Positions 24,293 through 34,221 of a stretch of DNA of 64,000 bases are shown piece by piece; positions within the stretch are counted from its first letter, which is position 1; each line of letters opens with the position of its first letter. A program made the translations under genes and the position numbers. Under the pieces are notes generated by a model that was given only the letters and a program-made list of their open reading frames with translations, made no database searches and was not told the origin of the DNA. The DNA comes from PALSA-555 sp963731625 (GTDB lineage: Bacteria > Actinomycetota > Acidimicrobiia > IMCC26256 > PALSA-555), in assembly GCA_963731625.1 (NCBI GenBank), contig CAVSWH010000001.1:496001-560000 (forward strand), written 5' to 3'.

Positions 24293-25837
24293 TCAGGGGC
24301 GGCGGGCTGAGAGCAGCCGCTCGGTGACGTCGCCGAGCGCGGCGGTCGACCCGTCGTAGACGACCTCGCCGTGCTGGAGCAGCACGGCGGCGTCGGCGAT
24401 CCTCAGCGCGTGCCCGACGTACTGCTCGATGAGCAGCAGCGTGGTGCCCGCCTGCCGCACGGTCTCCAGGGTGGCGTAGACCTCGTCGATGATGAGCGGG
24501 GCCAACCCCAGGGAGAGCTCGTCGACGATGAGCAAGCGGGGTGCGCGGACGAGCACGCGGGCGAGGGAGAGCATCCGCTGCTCGCCACCCGACAGCGTCC
24601 CCGCGAGCTGCTTGCGCCGCTCGCCCAGGCGCGGGAAGAGCTCGACGGCCCGGTCGAGGCCGGAAGCCACCCCGGCCCGACCGAGGTTGCGCCGGAAGTC
24701 CAGTGTGAGGTTCTCCTCCACGGTGAGCGAGCCGAACACGGAGCGTCCCTCGGGCGCGTGCACGATGCCGAGCGGCGCGATGCGCCACGGCTTCATCCGG
24801 GTGATGTCGACGCCGTCGAAGACCACCTGCCCGGCCGTGGCGGGGATCAGCCCCGAGACGACGCGGGCGATCGTGGTCTTCCCGGCGCCGTTCGCGCCGA
24901 GCAGCGCCGTGACGCCTCCGTCGGCGACCGAGAACGACACCCCGAAGATCGCGCGAAACGGCCCGTAGCTCGCCTCGACGTCGCGCACCTCGAGGAGCGG
25001 CGCACCCGCATCCGCCTGGTCCTGGCGCGGCTCCCCCGCCGCGGCCGGCTGTTCCCCGGTGCGCTGATTGGTGTGGACGGTGGTCAGCTCGCCCAGGTAC
25101 GCCCTGCGGACTGCGTCGTCGGTCATCACCTCGGCGGTCCTGCCCTGCGCGATGAGCCGGCCGAAGTCGAACACGTAGAGGCGGCTGGCGAAGGCCTGGA
25201 CCATCTCGACGTCGTGCTCGACGAGCAGCACGGCGGTGCCGCTCTGGCGCTGCACCTCCTGGAGCGCGCCGACCATCTCCTGCGTCTCGTCCTGGTCGAG
25301 CCCGGACGACGGCTCGTCGAGCAGCAGCAGCGCCGGTTCGGTCATCAGCGCTCGCCCGAGCTCGACGAGGCGGCCGCGCCCGAGGCTCAGCGAATCGACC
25401 GGGTGATCCGCGACGTCCTCCAGACCAAGCAGCTCGAGCGTGTGGTCGACTCGCTGCCGCTGCTCGGCGGTCGGCTGGGAGAGGTTGAGGCAATCCCTCC
25501 AGAGGCGCCCGGCGCCGAGCCGGGCCCACGCACCGATCTGCAGGTGGTCGCGGACGCTCATGCCGCTGAACAGCTCGATCCGCTGGAAGGTTCGACCCAG
25601 GCCGAGTCGGGCTCGCCGGTGCACCGGCGCGCGTGTGATGTCGCGGCCGTCGAAGACGACCGAGCCGCTGTCGGGTCGCAGCATCCCGAGCAGGCAGTTG
25701 AAGAACGTGGTCTTCCCAGCGCCGTTCGGCCCGATCAGCGCGACGGCCTCGCCCGGCTCGACGGACAGCGACACGTCGTCGAGCGCCATGATGCCGGCGA
25801 AGCGCTTCGTGATGCCGCGTGCGTCGAGCAGGGTCAC
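24293..25837 (-). CDS. Fused LivG-LivF ABC transporter ATPase
   Basis: 514-residue protein carrying two ABC ATPase domains that are normally separate LivG and LivF. Domain 1 (about 1-245) has Walker A GPNGAGKTT and Walker B LLLLDEPSSGLD, but its signature is LSLGRGRLVELGRAL instead of LSGGQ. Domain 2 (about 275-514) has Walker A GANGAGKTT and a canonical LSGGEQRMLSLARVL. A linker (residues about 255-275, Gln/Ala/Gly-rich) joins them. It energises the fused permease directly upstream, whose stop it overlaps by 4 nt, for import of branched-chain amino acids or other organic acids/amides. One consensus and one degenerate site is a common ABC asymmetry. Confidence 0.92.
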   Translation of the reverse strand: MTLLDARGITKRFAGIMALDDVSLSVEPGEAVALIGPNGAGKTTFFNCLLGMLRPDSGSVVFDGRDITRAPVHRRARLGLGRTFQRIELFSGMSVRDHLQIGAWARLGAGRLWRDCLNLSQPTAEQRQRVDHTLELLGLEDVADHPVDSLSLGRGRLVELGRALMTEPALLLLDEPSSGLDQDETQEMVGALQEVQRQSGTAVLLVEHDVEMVQAFASRLYVFDFGRLIAQGRTAEVMTDDAVRRAYLGELTTVHTNQRTGEQPAAAGEPRQDQADAGAPLLEVRDVEASYGPFRAIFGVSFSVADGGVTALLGANGAGKTTIARVVSGLIPATAGQVVFDGVDITRMKPWRIAPLGIVHAPEGRSVFGSLTVEENLTLDFRRNLGRAGVASGLDRAVELFPRLGERRKQLAGTLSGGEQRMLSLARVLVRAPRLLIVDELSLGLAPLIIDEVYATLETVRQAGTTLLLIEQYVGHALRIADAAVLLQHGEVVYDGSTAALGDVTERLLSARRP

Positions 25838-27843
25838 GAGCCCGCTCGCTTGGGGGTCGCGGCGACGGCCGGCCGCGGGACGGTGGGCGGCCCGGCGTCT
25901 CGCCCGGGGACGGCGCGCTGCTCGGCACGGCGCTTGCGCCGATCGAGCGCTCGCTGCACGGCGGCGAGCTGCTTGCGCTTCGCGGCCTCGAGGATTCCCT
26001 CAGGGTTCCTCGCGTAGGTGAGCGCGCCGAGCCCGAAGAGGATGTACTGGTACTCGAGCGGGATCCCGAACTGCTGGAACAGCTGGGGGAGCAGGGCGAA
26101 CGCCAGGCCGGCCTGGATCGCACCCTCGACGGTCCCAGCCCCGATCGTGACGACGAGGACCAGCCAGAACAGCCCGGCGAACGGCGTGAAGTTCGCCGTG
26201 TAGTTGCTCTGGTTCTGCAGCATCGCGAGCAGGCCGCCGCCTAGTCCGGCGATGCCGGCGGAGAGAGCGAACGCGACGATTCGCGCCCGCGTCGCGTTGA
26301 TCCCGAGCGACGCCGACGCCGTCTCGCTGCCGTGCAGAGCCTGCAGGAACTTCCCGCTGACGCCACGGCGCACGAGGATCACGACGACCCCGGTGCCGAC
26401 CAGGACGGCCACGCAGAACAGGAAGAACGCGTGGTCACCCGCGAGGAACGCGGGACGCGGCACCTTCAGCGGGAGGAGCCCGCCGCCCACCCACTTGAGC
26501 GGGACGAAGATGCTGTCGAACATCAGCGCGAACGCCAGGGTCGCGAGCGCGAGATAGATGCCACTGAGACGGAGGACGGGGACGGCCAGCAAGCCGCCGA
26601 CGATCGCGGCGACCACGGTGCCGATGGCCACGGTGAGGAGCACCGGGACTCCCCAGTTGTGGACGAGCTGCGCGGTGGTGAAACCGCCCACGGCCGCGAA
26701 CGCTGCCTGGCACAGCGAGATCTGGCCTGCCATGCCGGTGATGACGGTGATGGACAGGAAGATCACCGAGAACACGACGGCCTCGGTCACGATCAGCAGC
26801 CAGAACGAGTCGAGGGCGAACAGCGCCACACCGAGACCGACCAACACGACCGCGACACCGAGCGTGCGGACGGCGACGGTGAGCCCGCGGCTGCGCAGCG
26901 CCGCGGCGAGACCCGGCGGCGGTGGGTCGACCCCCGCGAGCGGGTCGGTGGCCTCGCGCTTCTGCCGGAGGCCGGGCCAGAACAGCAGGAGCAGGAACAG
27001 CGCGACGAACGGCAGCGACGGGCGCAACCCGGTCGCCAGCACACTGTTCACCGGCAGGTACCCGCCGAGGATGCCTTGCAGGGCCCCCAGCAGCAGACCG
27101 CCGAGGAGCGCGAGCGGGATGCTCGTCAGCCGCGCGAACGCCGCCGCGGCGATCGCCGCGACGAGCAGCACGGTGAAGTTCGACACCGCCAGCTGGTCAA
27201 AGAGCGGGGCGATCAGGACGCCCGCCAGACCGGCGAACAGGCTCGACAGCATCCAGGCGAACCCGCTGACCCGGTCGGCGTTGATGCCGGTGAGGGCGGT
27301 CATCCTCGGGCTCTCGACCACGGCCCGCATCCGGAGGCCGATCGTCGAGTAGCGAAGGAGCAGCGTCAGGCCCACGACCGACACGACGGTGGCGATCATC
27401 GTCGCGGCCTCGTTGCCGTCGATGGCGTAGCTGCCAAAGTGATAGATCGCGAACTCGCTCGGCCAGATCGTCGGGGGCCCGAACGCCGATGCCGAGCCGA
27501 ACCACAGCGTCACGATCTCCGGGATGGCCACCAGCAGGCCGAGCGACACAACCAGCTTCGCGACGGTCGGTGCTGTGCGGAGGTAGCGGAACAGGAACCG
27601 GTCCAGCACCAGGCCGAGGAGCGGCGCGACGACGACCACCGCGATGAGGAAGGCCGGGATGATCGCCCACCCGTCGTTCGCCCGCAGCTCGAAGTAGACC
27701 GCGGCCGACACGTACGCCTGGGCGGCGAAGGCCAGATTGAACACACCCGACGTCTTGTACGTGAGCACGAGGCCGATCGCGACCAGCGCGAACACGCAGC
27801 CGAACGGGATGCCACGGATGACGTAACCGAGGAGCTCGGTCAC
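25834..27843 (-). CDS. Fused LivH-LivM ABC transporter permease
   Basis: 669-residue integral membrane protein combining the two permeases of a hydrophobic amino-acid-type (HAAT/Liv) importer. The LivH-like half (1-about 290) starts MTELLGYVIRGIPFGCVFALVAIGLVLTYKTSGVFNLA. The LivM-like half (about 320-630) includes TGMAGQISLCQAAFAAVGGF and SLGINATRARIVAFALSAGIAGLGGGLL. The Ala/Arg-rich C-terminal tail is cytoplasmic. It overlaps the fused ATPase by 4 nt, with the binding-protein gene 48 bp upstream on the same strand, so one transcript encodes a complete importer from three genes instead of five. Confidence 0.93.
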   Translation of the reverse strand: MTELLGYVIRGIPFGCVFALVAIGLVLTYKTSGVFNLAFAAQAYVSAAVYFELRANDGWAIIPAFLIAVVVVAPLLGLVLDRFLFRYLRTAPTVAKLVVSLGLLVAIPEIVTLWFGSASAFGPPTIWPSEFAIYHFGSYAIDGNEAATMIATVVSVVGLTLLLRYSTIGLRMRAVVESPRMTALTGINADRVSGFAWMLSSLFAGLAGVLIAPLFDQLAVSNFTVLLVAAIAAAAFARLTSIPLALLGGLLLGALQGILGGYLPVNSVLATGLRPSLPFVALFLLLLFWPGLRQKREATDPLAGVDPPPPGLAAALRSRGLTVAVRTLGVAVVLVGLGVALFALDSFWLLIVTEAVVFSVIFLSITVITGMAGQISLCQAAFAAVGGFTTAQLVHNWGVPVLLTVAIGTVVAAIVGGLLAVPVLRLSGIYLALATLAFALMFDSIFVPLKWVGGGLLPLKVPRPAFLAGDHAFFLFCVAVLVGTGVVVILVRRGVSGKFLQALHGSETASASLGINATRARIVAFALSAGIAGLGGGLLAMLQNQSNYTANFTPFAGLFWLVLVVTIGAGTVEGAIQAGLAFALLPQLFQQFGIPLEYQYILFGLGALTYARNPEGILEAAKRKQLAAVQRALDRRKRRAEQRAVPGRDAGPPTVPRPAVAATPKRAGS

Positions 27844-27891
27844 GGCGCCCGTGACCCGTTGGGCATGCGCTGCCCGGGCACCGACCGATCG

Positions 27892-29199
27892 CTATCCGGC
27901 AGCCGTCGGGTTTGCGGGTATCGACGTGCTGCCCGGCGGAATGCACAGGAAGGGCTTGCCCGGCTGCGCAAAGACGGTCTGGAACTTTCCGTTCACGATC
28001 TTCACGAACGCGAAACAGCCGTTGCCTTGCGCGTGGGCCGTGGTCCAATTGACCGGCGGGATGAACCCGTTGGCGTTGTAGCTCTTCAGCGAGTTGACGG
28101 CGTCAACGAGCTTCTGGCGCGTGAAGTCGCACCCCGCCGTCTTGAGACCCGTGACGAACAGGTCGGCATTGAGCCAGCCGTAGACGGAGTTCTCGGTCTG
28201 GGCGCCGCCGCTCTTCTTGATCCACTTCAGGTAGTTCTGCAGTCCCGGGGGCTTGGGGTTGCTCTCGAACGGTGCGAACTGGACAAAGACGTAGCTGCCG
28301 TTGGCCACGTCGGCGTTCGCCGCGATCCGCTGCTGGTTGTACGCGTTCGGCAGCAGCATGGGGACGTTGAGGCCCTGCCGCTTCATCTCGCGGGCGAGCA
28401 GGAACGCGCCGTTCGAGTCGAGCGTCGGAATCACGAGTTGGACCTTGTCCTGCACCATGCGAGCGACATCCGCGCTGTAATCCACACCGCCGAACGGAAC
28501 GCTGGTGTCCTTGAAGACGACCTTCGCCCCGGGAAACTTGTTGAACGTTGCCTCGATGACGTCGGCCGCCTGGGACGACTGCGGAACGTTGTAGGCGACC
28601 GCGGCGACGCGCTTGACCCCGAGCTTCCTTGCCAGGAAGACATCGGGGAAGGCTGTCGGCCCCGGCGTACTGAAGTTGATGAAGGAACCGATCGCTCCGA
28701 ACAGGTTGGCGGGCCCCGGGTTGTTGGCCTCCGAGCCCCACTCCGCGTTGATATCCCAACCGAAGGTCGGAATGTTGTTCGAGGCGAGCAGGTCCGCGCC
28801 GCTGAAGAGGGTGGTCGCCACCGGGAGCACAGCGAACACATTGTCCTGGCTGATCAAGCCCTGCACTTGGGTCCGGTTGTTCGAGAGCATGTCGTCGCGC
28901 TTCGAGGCGAGGACCAGCTTTCGTCCGCAGACTCCTCCCTGCGTCGAATTGATGTAGTCGAAGTACGCGTTCGTGCCGTCGAAGGCGGTCCCGTCCGTGT
29001 TCCCCGTTGGGTCGCCCGTCACGGTTGCCACCCCACCGACCCGGATCTGGGTGGGGGTCACGCCGGGCTGGTTGACGGGCGGGTTCTGCTGCTGGGCGCC
29101 CGCCTCGGGCACCGCTACCAGCGCGACGGTTGCGGCCACAGCCACCAGCGCTGCCACCCATCGTCCCGCCGGACGACCGAAACCGTGAGCCTTCGCCAT
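27892..29199 (-). CDS. Liv-type substrate-binding protein
   Basis: 435-residue periplasmic-binding fold (Peripla_BP_6/LivK class), exported. The N-terminus has Arg residues and a hydrophobic stretch VAALVAVAATVALVAVPEAGA ending in an AxA-type cleavage site. The mature region begins TPTQIRVGGVATVTGDPTG. It binds an amino acid or other small organic ligand and presents it to the fused permease/ATPase downstream. ATG at 29199 follows a GGGGGG ribosome site; an in-frame start 78 nt earlier would precede the signal peptide by Arg-rich residues and is rejected. A second, weakly related binding protein lies at 38713. Confidence 0.92.
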   Translation of the reverse strand: MAKAHGFGRPAGRWVAALVAVAATVALVAVPEAGAQQQNPPVNQPGVTPTQIRVGGVATVTGDPTGNTDGTAFDGTNAYFDYINSTQGGVCGRKLVLASKRDDMLSNNRTQVQGLISQDNVFAVLPVATTLFSGADLLASNNIPTFGWDINAEWGSEANNPGPANLFGAIGSFINFSTPGPTAFPDVFLARKLGVKRVAAVAYNVPQSSQAADVIEATFNKFPGAKVVFKDTSVPFGGVDYSADVARMVQDKVQLVIPTLDSNGAFLLAREMKRQGLNVPMLLPNAYNQQRIAANADVANGSYVFVQFAPFESNPKPPGLQNYLKWIKKSGGAQTENSVYGWLNADLFVTGLKTAGCDFTRQKLVDAVNSLKSYNANGFIPPVNWTTAHAQGNGCFAFVKIVNGKFQTVFAQPGKPFLCIPPGSTSIPANPTAAG

Positions 29200-29534
29200 C
29201 GTCAACCCCCCGTGACAACCGCTTCGGTTCGCCCGGCACCGTCCGACTCTCGGTGGACGGCAGCGTGCGCCGGGCAAGGTCTAACATCCGCGTCCCTCGC
29301 TTGCCAGTCACCCCGGGCCACACCTCGGGGGCGGCTCCAGCGGGTCGCACGCGTCGACCCCTAAATCGTGGGCCCTGCAGCACGACATCCCGGCGGACCG
29401 ACGCGCCCCATCGAGGGCCGGACCCCTCGTCGTCGTACCGATCGCCCTAGGGCCGTCGCTAACACCTGTGTCACTGAGCAGGGCACTTGCGGCGTATGAC
29501 CAGGACGCGCCGCCGAGCGTCCGTATCGTCACCC
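29200..29534. other. Intergenic region upstream of the binding protein
   Basis: 335 bp between the transporter operon start and the 3' end of the molybdenum hydroxylase. It must hold the transporter promoter (minus strand), but I cannot pick a convincing -35/-10 pair, RNA motif or conserved small gene. Confidence 0.5.
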
Positions 29535-31905
29535 TCAAGCCCTGAGCTCATCGGCGCTCGGGCCGCGTGCATCGTCGAGGAGCGTGATGATCCTCGACGG
29601 GCTCAGTGGCTGCTCGATGATCGTCACGCCGAAGGGCGACAGCGCGTCAGCAACGGCGTTCACGACCGCCGGAGGCGCACCGATGGCACCACCCTCACCG
29701 ACTCCCTTGTACCCCCCCGGGCCCGGACCCGGCGTCTCGAGGTGCAGGTACTCGATCATCGGAACCTCCGCGGCCGTCGGCAGCAGGTAGTCCAGGAACG
29801 TGGTCGTGAGCGGATTCCCGTCGTCGTCGTACACGAGGTGCTCGTACAGCGCGCCACCGATGCCTTGGGCGGTCCCGCCGGCGATCTGGCCCTCGACGAC
29901 GGCGGGGTTGATCATCGGACCGCAGTCCTCGCTCACGATGTAGCGCAGCAGTCGCACGACACCCGTCGTGACATCGACCTCGCAGGTGCACACGTGCGTC
30001 GCGTTCGTCCAGACCTGCGGCGCGGCGGCGGTGTACCGGGCGCTCGCCTCGAGGCCAACCGGCGTTCCGGGCGCGAGCTCCTCGGACGAGGCCTGGGCCA
30101 GGTGCGCGAGCTCGGCATACGTGACGCCGATCGACGGTGTCCCCCGCACGCTGACCCGTCCCCGGATCAGCTCAAGGTCCTCCTCCGCGGCCTCGAGGTA
30201 GCTGCGCGGCCAGGGACCGGACCTTCTCCCGGAGGAGAGTGGCGGTCTCGGCGACCGCGCCGGCGGTCATGGAGGCGCTCCGGCTGCCGCAGGCGCCGGC
30301 CCCGGCGGGCGTCACCGCGGTGTCGCCCTGCACCGTGGCGACGTCGGCGATGTCGACGTCGAGCGCGTCCGCCACGAGCTGCACGACCGTCGTCTCGATG
30401 CTGTTGCCGCTCGATCCACCGGCGACGTACACGGTGATCGTTCCTGCGGTATCGATCCGGATCGTGGCACCCTCCGTGCCGTACACGCCGTAGCCGGGGC
30501 TCGTCGGCTCGATGAACGTGCACGTGCCGACGCCCAGATAGCGCCCGGCCGCTCGGGCCTCCGCCTGCCAACGACGGAACGCGTCGTAGTCGAGCACCTC
30601 GAGGGCGTGCTCGAACGTCTCCATCGGCGTCACGTGGTCATAGACGAACCCGGTCGCGCTCGAATATGGCAACTCGTCGCGGCGCAGGAGGTTGCGCCGG
30701 CGCAGCTCGATCGGATCGATCCCGAGCTGGCGCGCCGCGATGTCGAGGAGCAGCTCGCGGGCGACCGACTCGAACTGCCACGGTCCCCGGTACGCCCCGC
30801 GCCCGACGGTGTTGGAGAGCACCGCCTTCGCCGTGAAGGCGGCATGCGGGATTCGGTACGGCCCAGGGAACAGCATGCCGACGGCCGCGGCCGTCCCGAC
30901 CGGCCACGGCGTCGGGTACGCCCCGACATCCTGGACGTAGTCGACGGCGGCCGCGACGATGGATCCGTCGCGATCGAACGCCATGCGGGCCGACGCGTGC
31001 TCATGGCGCGACTGGGTCGCAGCCATAAGGTTCTCGCGCCGGTCCTCGATCCACTTGATCGGCACCGCGAGCAGCCGCGCCGCCAGCATCAGGCACATGT
31101 CCTCGCGAAGGACGAGCACCTTCTGTCCGAATCCACCGCCCGTATCGCGCATCACCACCCGGATGCTCTCTTCGGGCACCCCGAGCAGTCGCGAGCAAAA
31201 CGACCGCATCTCGTGCGGGACCTGCGTCGACGCCCAGATCGTCATCTCGCCGACCTCGGCGTCCCACTCCACGACGATCCCACGCGCCTCCATCGGCACC
31301 GGGCAGTACGCGTGCTGACGGAAGGTCTCGGCCACGACGTGCGCGCCGGACGCGAACGCCGCGTCGACCTCGGCCGTCGGACCGCCCCCCATCTCGCCGA
31401 CCACGTTGCCGGGGAGCCCCTCGTGGACGGACACGTCGAGGCCCTCGGCGGACGCATAGTCGACGACGGGCACCAGGCGCTCGACGTCGACGACCACGAG
31501 CTCGGCCGCGTCCTCGGCGACGTAGCGGTTCTCGGCGACGACGAGCGCGACGGGATCGCCCACGAACCGCACCTCATCCTCCGCGAGCGGCGGGCGCGGG
31601 ACCTCGGGGACGTCCGGACCGATCGCCGTGTGCCACTGCTGCTGGACGCCGGGGTTCAGGTCGGCCGCCACGAGCACGGCATGCACCCCGGGGAGGGCGA
31701 CCGCCTCGCTCGTGTCGATCGCCTCGATCCGAGCCCGGGCAACGTCGCTGCGCACGAAGCAGGCGTGGAGCATCCCCGGCCGGGTGATGTCGTCGACGAA
31801 GCTGCCCGTGCCAGTCAGCAGCCGCGGATCTTCCACCCGGCCAATGCGCGCTCCCGCGTACCTCCCGGCCGCGACCGCGCCGCCCGTCGCCCGCTCATGT
31901 GACAT
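29535..31905 (-). pseudogene. Molybdenum hydroxylase large subunit (xanthine dehydrogenase/CoxL family), frameshifted
   Basis: The N-terminal piece (31905 to a TGA at 30172) and C-terminal piece (ending at 29535) together give about 790 residues, the family length. The frame breaks near 30195-30203: after VRSLAAQL one extra base turns LEAAEEDLELIRGRV into a short wrong tail. Intact features are RIGRVEDPRLLTGTGSFVDDI, GGGFGQK, GAYRGPWQFESVAREL and the catalytic Glu in GYKGVGEGGAIG. The loop reads AYRGPW, not CoxL's AYRCSF, so it is not a true CO dehydrogenase. Neither FAD nor [2Fe-2S] subunits are adjacent. Whether the frameshift is real or a sequencing error is undecided. ATG follows GGGAGGG. 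Confidence 0.86.
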
Positions 31906-32086
31906 CACCGTTACCCTCCCGCCGCTGCCAAGGCTCGACCAGTCGAACTTCCGTTCTGCACCCGTCGGGGCCGATCGCGACAAGTCAGCGCGTCAATCGC
32001 AAGCGCCGCCTGGACTGTCTCGTGCTGAGCGGAAGCGGGTCTGAACCAGGTTCGCCGCGCGGTCACGCGAGCTCTTCAGGCTACGC

Positions 32087-32117
32087 GATTGACAGTCTGC
32101 GTCATGATTGGCAGTCT
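32087..32117. repeat. Direct repeat GATTGRCAGTCT x2
   Basis: GATTGACAGTCT (32087-32098) and GATTGGCAGTCT (32106-32117) differ at one base and lie 42 bp before the BNR-repeat protein ATG, starting 19 bp apart. The spacing suits an activator or repressor dimer, but no regulator is obvious. Confidence 0.5.
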
Positions 32118-32158
32118 CTGCCTGCTCCGTTCGACGTCGTCCAGCATGCGGGGGGTCG

Positions 32159-33715
32159 ATGCTGATGGCTGCTCGTTCCGATCGGGCTCGGTCGAAGTTG
32201 CTCGCGTGCGTCGCGGTCGCCGCGTCACTGGTCGCGGCGTCCGCAGCCTCGGCCAGCGGCGCTGCGTCGCCTGGGCCGCTGGAAGTCAACGTGATGAACG
32301 AGCCCGTCAGAGGCGGCGAGCCCGAACTTGCCGTGAATCCGGATAACACCAGCAACCTGGTCATCGGCCACACCGTGGTCGGCAACACCTACACCAACAA
32401 CGCCCCCGCAGCAGGAGAAGAGGCCGTGAATGGCGGCCTGCAGGTCAGCCACGACGGCGGCAAGACCTGGACCGTTGACCGGGCCCTGCATACGAGCGGT
32501 TATTCGGAGGGGCCGAACCCGTACTTGATCGCCCACGGTCAGCCGACGGCGACCGGCTTCACTCTGGCCACGAACGGCGTCGGGGATCCGATCGAAGCGA
32601 GCGGGCCAGACGGCTCGATGTACGCCGGTGGCGTGTTGGCGCACACCACCCCGACGGGTCCGCCACCCTTTGGCTTCAGTGTCCCGCAAGGCGGGATCGC
32701 GGTGGCCCGGTCGACGGATGGCGGTGGGACCTTCGGTCCGATCAGCGTCGTGTTGAGCGACCAGGACGTGCAAGGGATGGTCAGTCGGGGGATGACCCCG
32801 AAGGGAATCTCAACCTTCGGCGTCATCCCGTTCGACCGTCCCTGGATGGCCGTCGACCAGTCGACGGGTGCTGTCTACGTCTCAACGACCGGACATCCGC
32901 AGCGCTATGTCGCTGTTTCCCATGACCATGGCCGAACCTGGGGTCGGGTCGAGGCGTTCGACTGCGACGAACTGAGTTCCGCCACTCACGATGTCTCCTG
33001 CGCGACGTATCCCCAATCAGGTGACGGCAACATTGCGGCCGCGCATGGTGTCCTCGCGGCTGCGTACATCTCCCGCGCCGCGCCCGGCCGCACGTGCCCC
33101 TGTGTCGTGTTCGAAACGAGCACAGACGCGGGAGCGCATTGGAGCCGCCACGTCGTCGCTGCCGGCTTGCCCGGCGGCGAGGGCGTCTTCGTTGCCGCCG
33201 ACCCGTCGCAGACGGGACGCTACGCGGTCTTGATCCCGTCGTCTGTCCCAGAAGAGGTCCAAGTCGTGACGACCGGGGACTCGGGACACACCTGGTCAAC
33301 ACCGACGGCGCTGGGAAACGAGCCGGTCCAGCACACCACCAACCGCCCCTGGATCACTTACGGGCCAACCGGGGTCCTGGCCGCCCTCTGGCGCAACGCC
33401 TACCCGCCCTACAACCCGAAATCCTTCCTGGAGCCCGGCACCCAGAACGTGTTCGCAGCGATCTCAAGCAACAACGGCAAGACGTTCAGCGCTCCGGTTC
33501 AGCTGAACTCGGCGCCGTCACCGCCGCCCGATCCCACGCAACTGGCCGAGGACGACGTTTCCTGGGTCGCGGTGACGTCGCAGTACGTCTACGGGGCGTG
33601 GGGTGACTGGCGACCGACTGCCAAGAACCCCGTGGCCGCAGGATCCTCGCCACCTTCGGGCGAACTCAACTCCTGGATCGCCCGGGTTCCAATCAGCAGC
33701 TTCCCCGCGCACTAA
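32159..33715 (+). CDS. Secreted sialidase-like BNR/Asp-box beta-propeller protein
   Basis: 518-residue exported protein. The N-terminus (MLMAARSDRARSKLLACVAVAASLVAASAASASG) is a Sec signal peptide with an AxA cleavage site. At least six Asp-box-like turns are readable: SHDGGKTWT, STDGGGTFG, SHDHGRTWG, STDAGAHWS, TGDSGHTWS and SSNNGKTFS. These indicate a six- or seven-bladed sialidase-type propeller. The catalytic Arg triad and nucleophile Tyr of true sialidases are not evident, so an enzymatic role is doubtful; binding or structural function is as likely. ATG at 32159 (or 32165) follows GGGGGGT. It stands alone. Confidence 0.78.
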   Translation: MLMAARSDRARSKLLACVAVAASLVAASAASASGAASPGPLEVNVMNEPVRGGEPELAVNPDNTSNLVIGHTVVGNTYTNNAPAAGEEAVNGGLQVSHDGGKTWTVDRALHTSGYSEGPNPYLIAHGQPTATGFTLATNGVGDPIEASGPDGSMYAGGVLAHTTPTGPPPFGFSVPQGGIAVARSTDGGGTFGPISVVLSDQDVQGMVSRGMTPKGISTFGVIPFDRPWMAVDQSTGAVYVSTTGHPQRYVAVSHDHGRTWGRVEAFDCDELSSATHDVSCATYPQSGDGNIAAAHGVLAAAYISRAAPGRTCPCVVFETSTDAGAHWSRHVVAAGLPGGEGVFVAADPSQTGRYAVLIPSSVPEEVQVVTTGDSGHTWSTPTALGNEPVQHTTNRPWITYGPTGVLAALWRNAYPPYNPKSFLEPGTQNVFAAISSNNGKTFSAPVQLNSAPSPPPDPTQLAEDDVSWVAVTSQYVYGAWGDWRPTAKNPVAAGSSPPSGELNSWIARVPISSFPAH

Positions 33716-34143
33716 CGAGCAGCGGAGCCAACAGCTCCTCGGGCACGCGGAACGCGATCGCTTCTGTCGGCATACCGATCCATGATGCGATCGCCGAGGA
33801 GCCCTGGCGTGCGAACCTCGGCGCGGTGAGGCGTGGTGGGCCGAAGTGCCGGAGGCCGGACGGCGTCCCTTCCTCGTGTTGACCCGCACGCGCGCCCTGT
33901 CTTGCACTCCGTGCTGGCGGCACCCCTCACTCGCACGGTCCGCGGCATTCCTACTGAACTGCCGCTCGGCCCTGAAGACGGTGTGCCGACAGAATGCGCC
34001 GCAAGCTTCGACAAGACCCGACCGATCCCAAGGGACCACCTCACGGAGCGAATCTGTGGTCTCGATCCGATTCGGATGCTCGAGGCATGCGCAACACTGC
34101 GAACCGCCGTCGATAGCTAAGACGCCTTCGCGCACGATCGATG
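33716..34143. other. Gene-poor stretch with a possible antitoxin remnant
   Basis: No intact gene fits here. On the minus strand near 33717-33797 a 26-codon frame reads MPTEAIAFRVPEELLAPLL and stops soon after, resembling the first strand and helix of a ribbon-helix-helix antitoxin. It could be a truncated copy. The rest is non-coding in appearance. A fragment of the dispersed repeat begins at 34144. Confidence 0.35.
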
Positions 34144-34182
34144 ACCCGAGCTGTCCTCTTGGACTTCGAACGTCCGGACTGA
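34144..34182 (+). repeat. Dispersed repeat, 5'-half fragment (copy F)
   Basis: Reads ...GCTGTCCTCTTGGACTTCGAACGTCCGGACTG..., matching the hairpin-like first part (GTCCTCTTCGACTTCAA...GGACTG) of the full copies at 36255, 42629 and 44052. The second half is missing. It sits 40 bp before the amidase start. Confidence 0.6.
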
Positions 34183-34221
34183 CCACTCGGCCGCTCATCG
34201 ACGCACCGATAGCTTGGGCAC

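Noticed and set aside
24018..26123. 701-codon minus-strand frame across the ABC ATPase and the TetR gene.
   Set aside because: Out-of-frame shadow of the ATPase gene and antisense to TetR; no motif.
26332..29364. Very long plus-strand open frame of about 1010 codons.
   Set aside because: Exactly antisense to the LivHM and binding-protein genes, composition dominated by Arg, His, Glu and Gln; a high-GC artefact.
30607..31902. 431-codon plus-strand frame antisense to the molybdenum hydroxylase.
   Set aside because: Shadow frame; the minus strand carries all conserved motifs.
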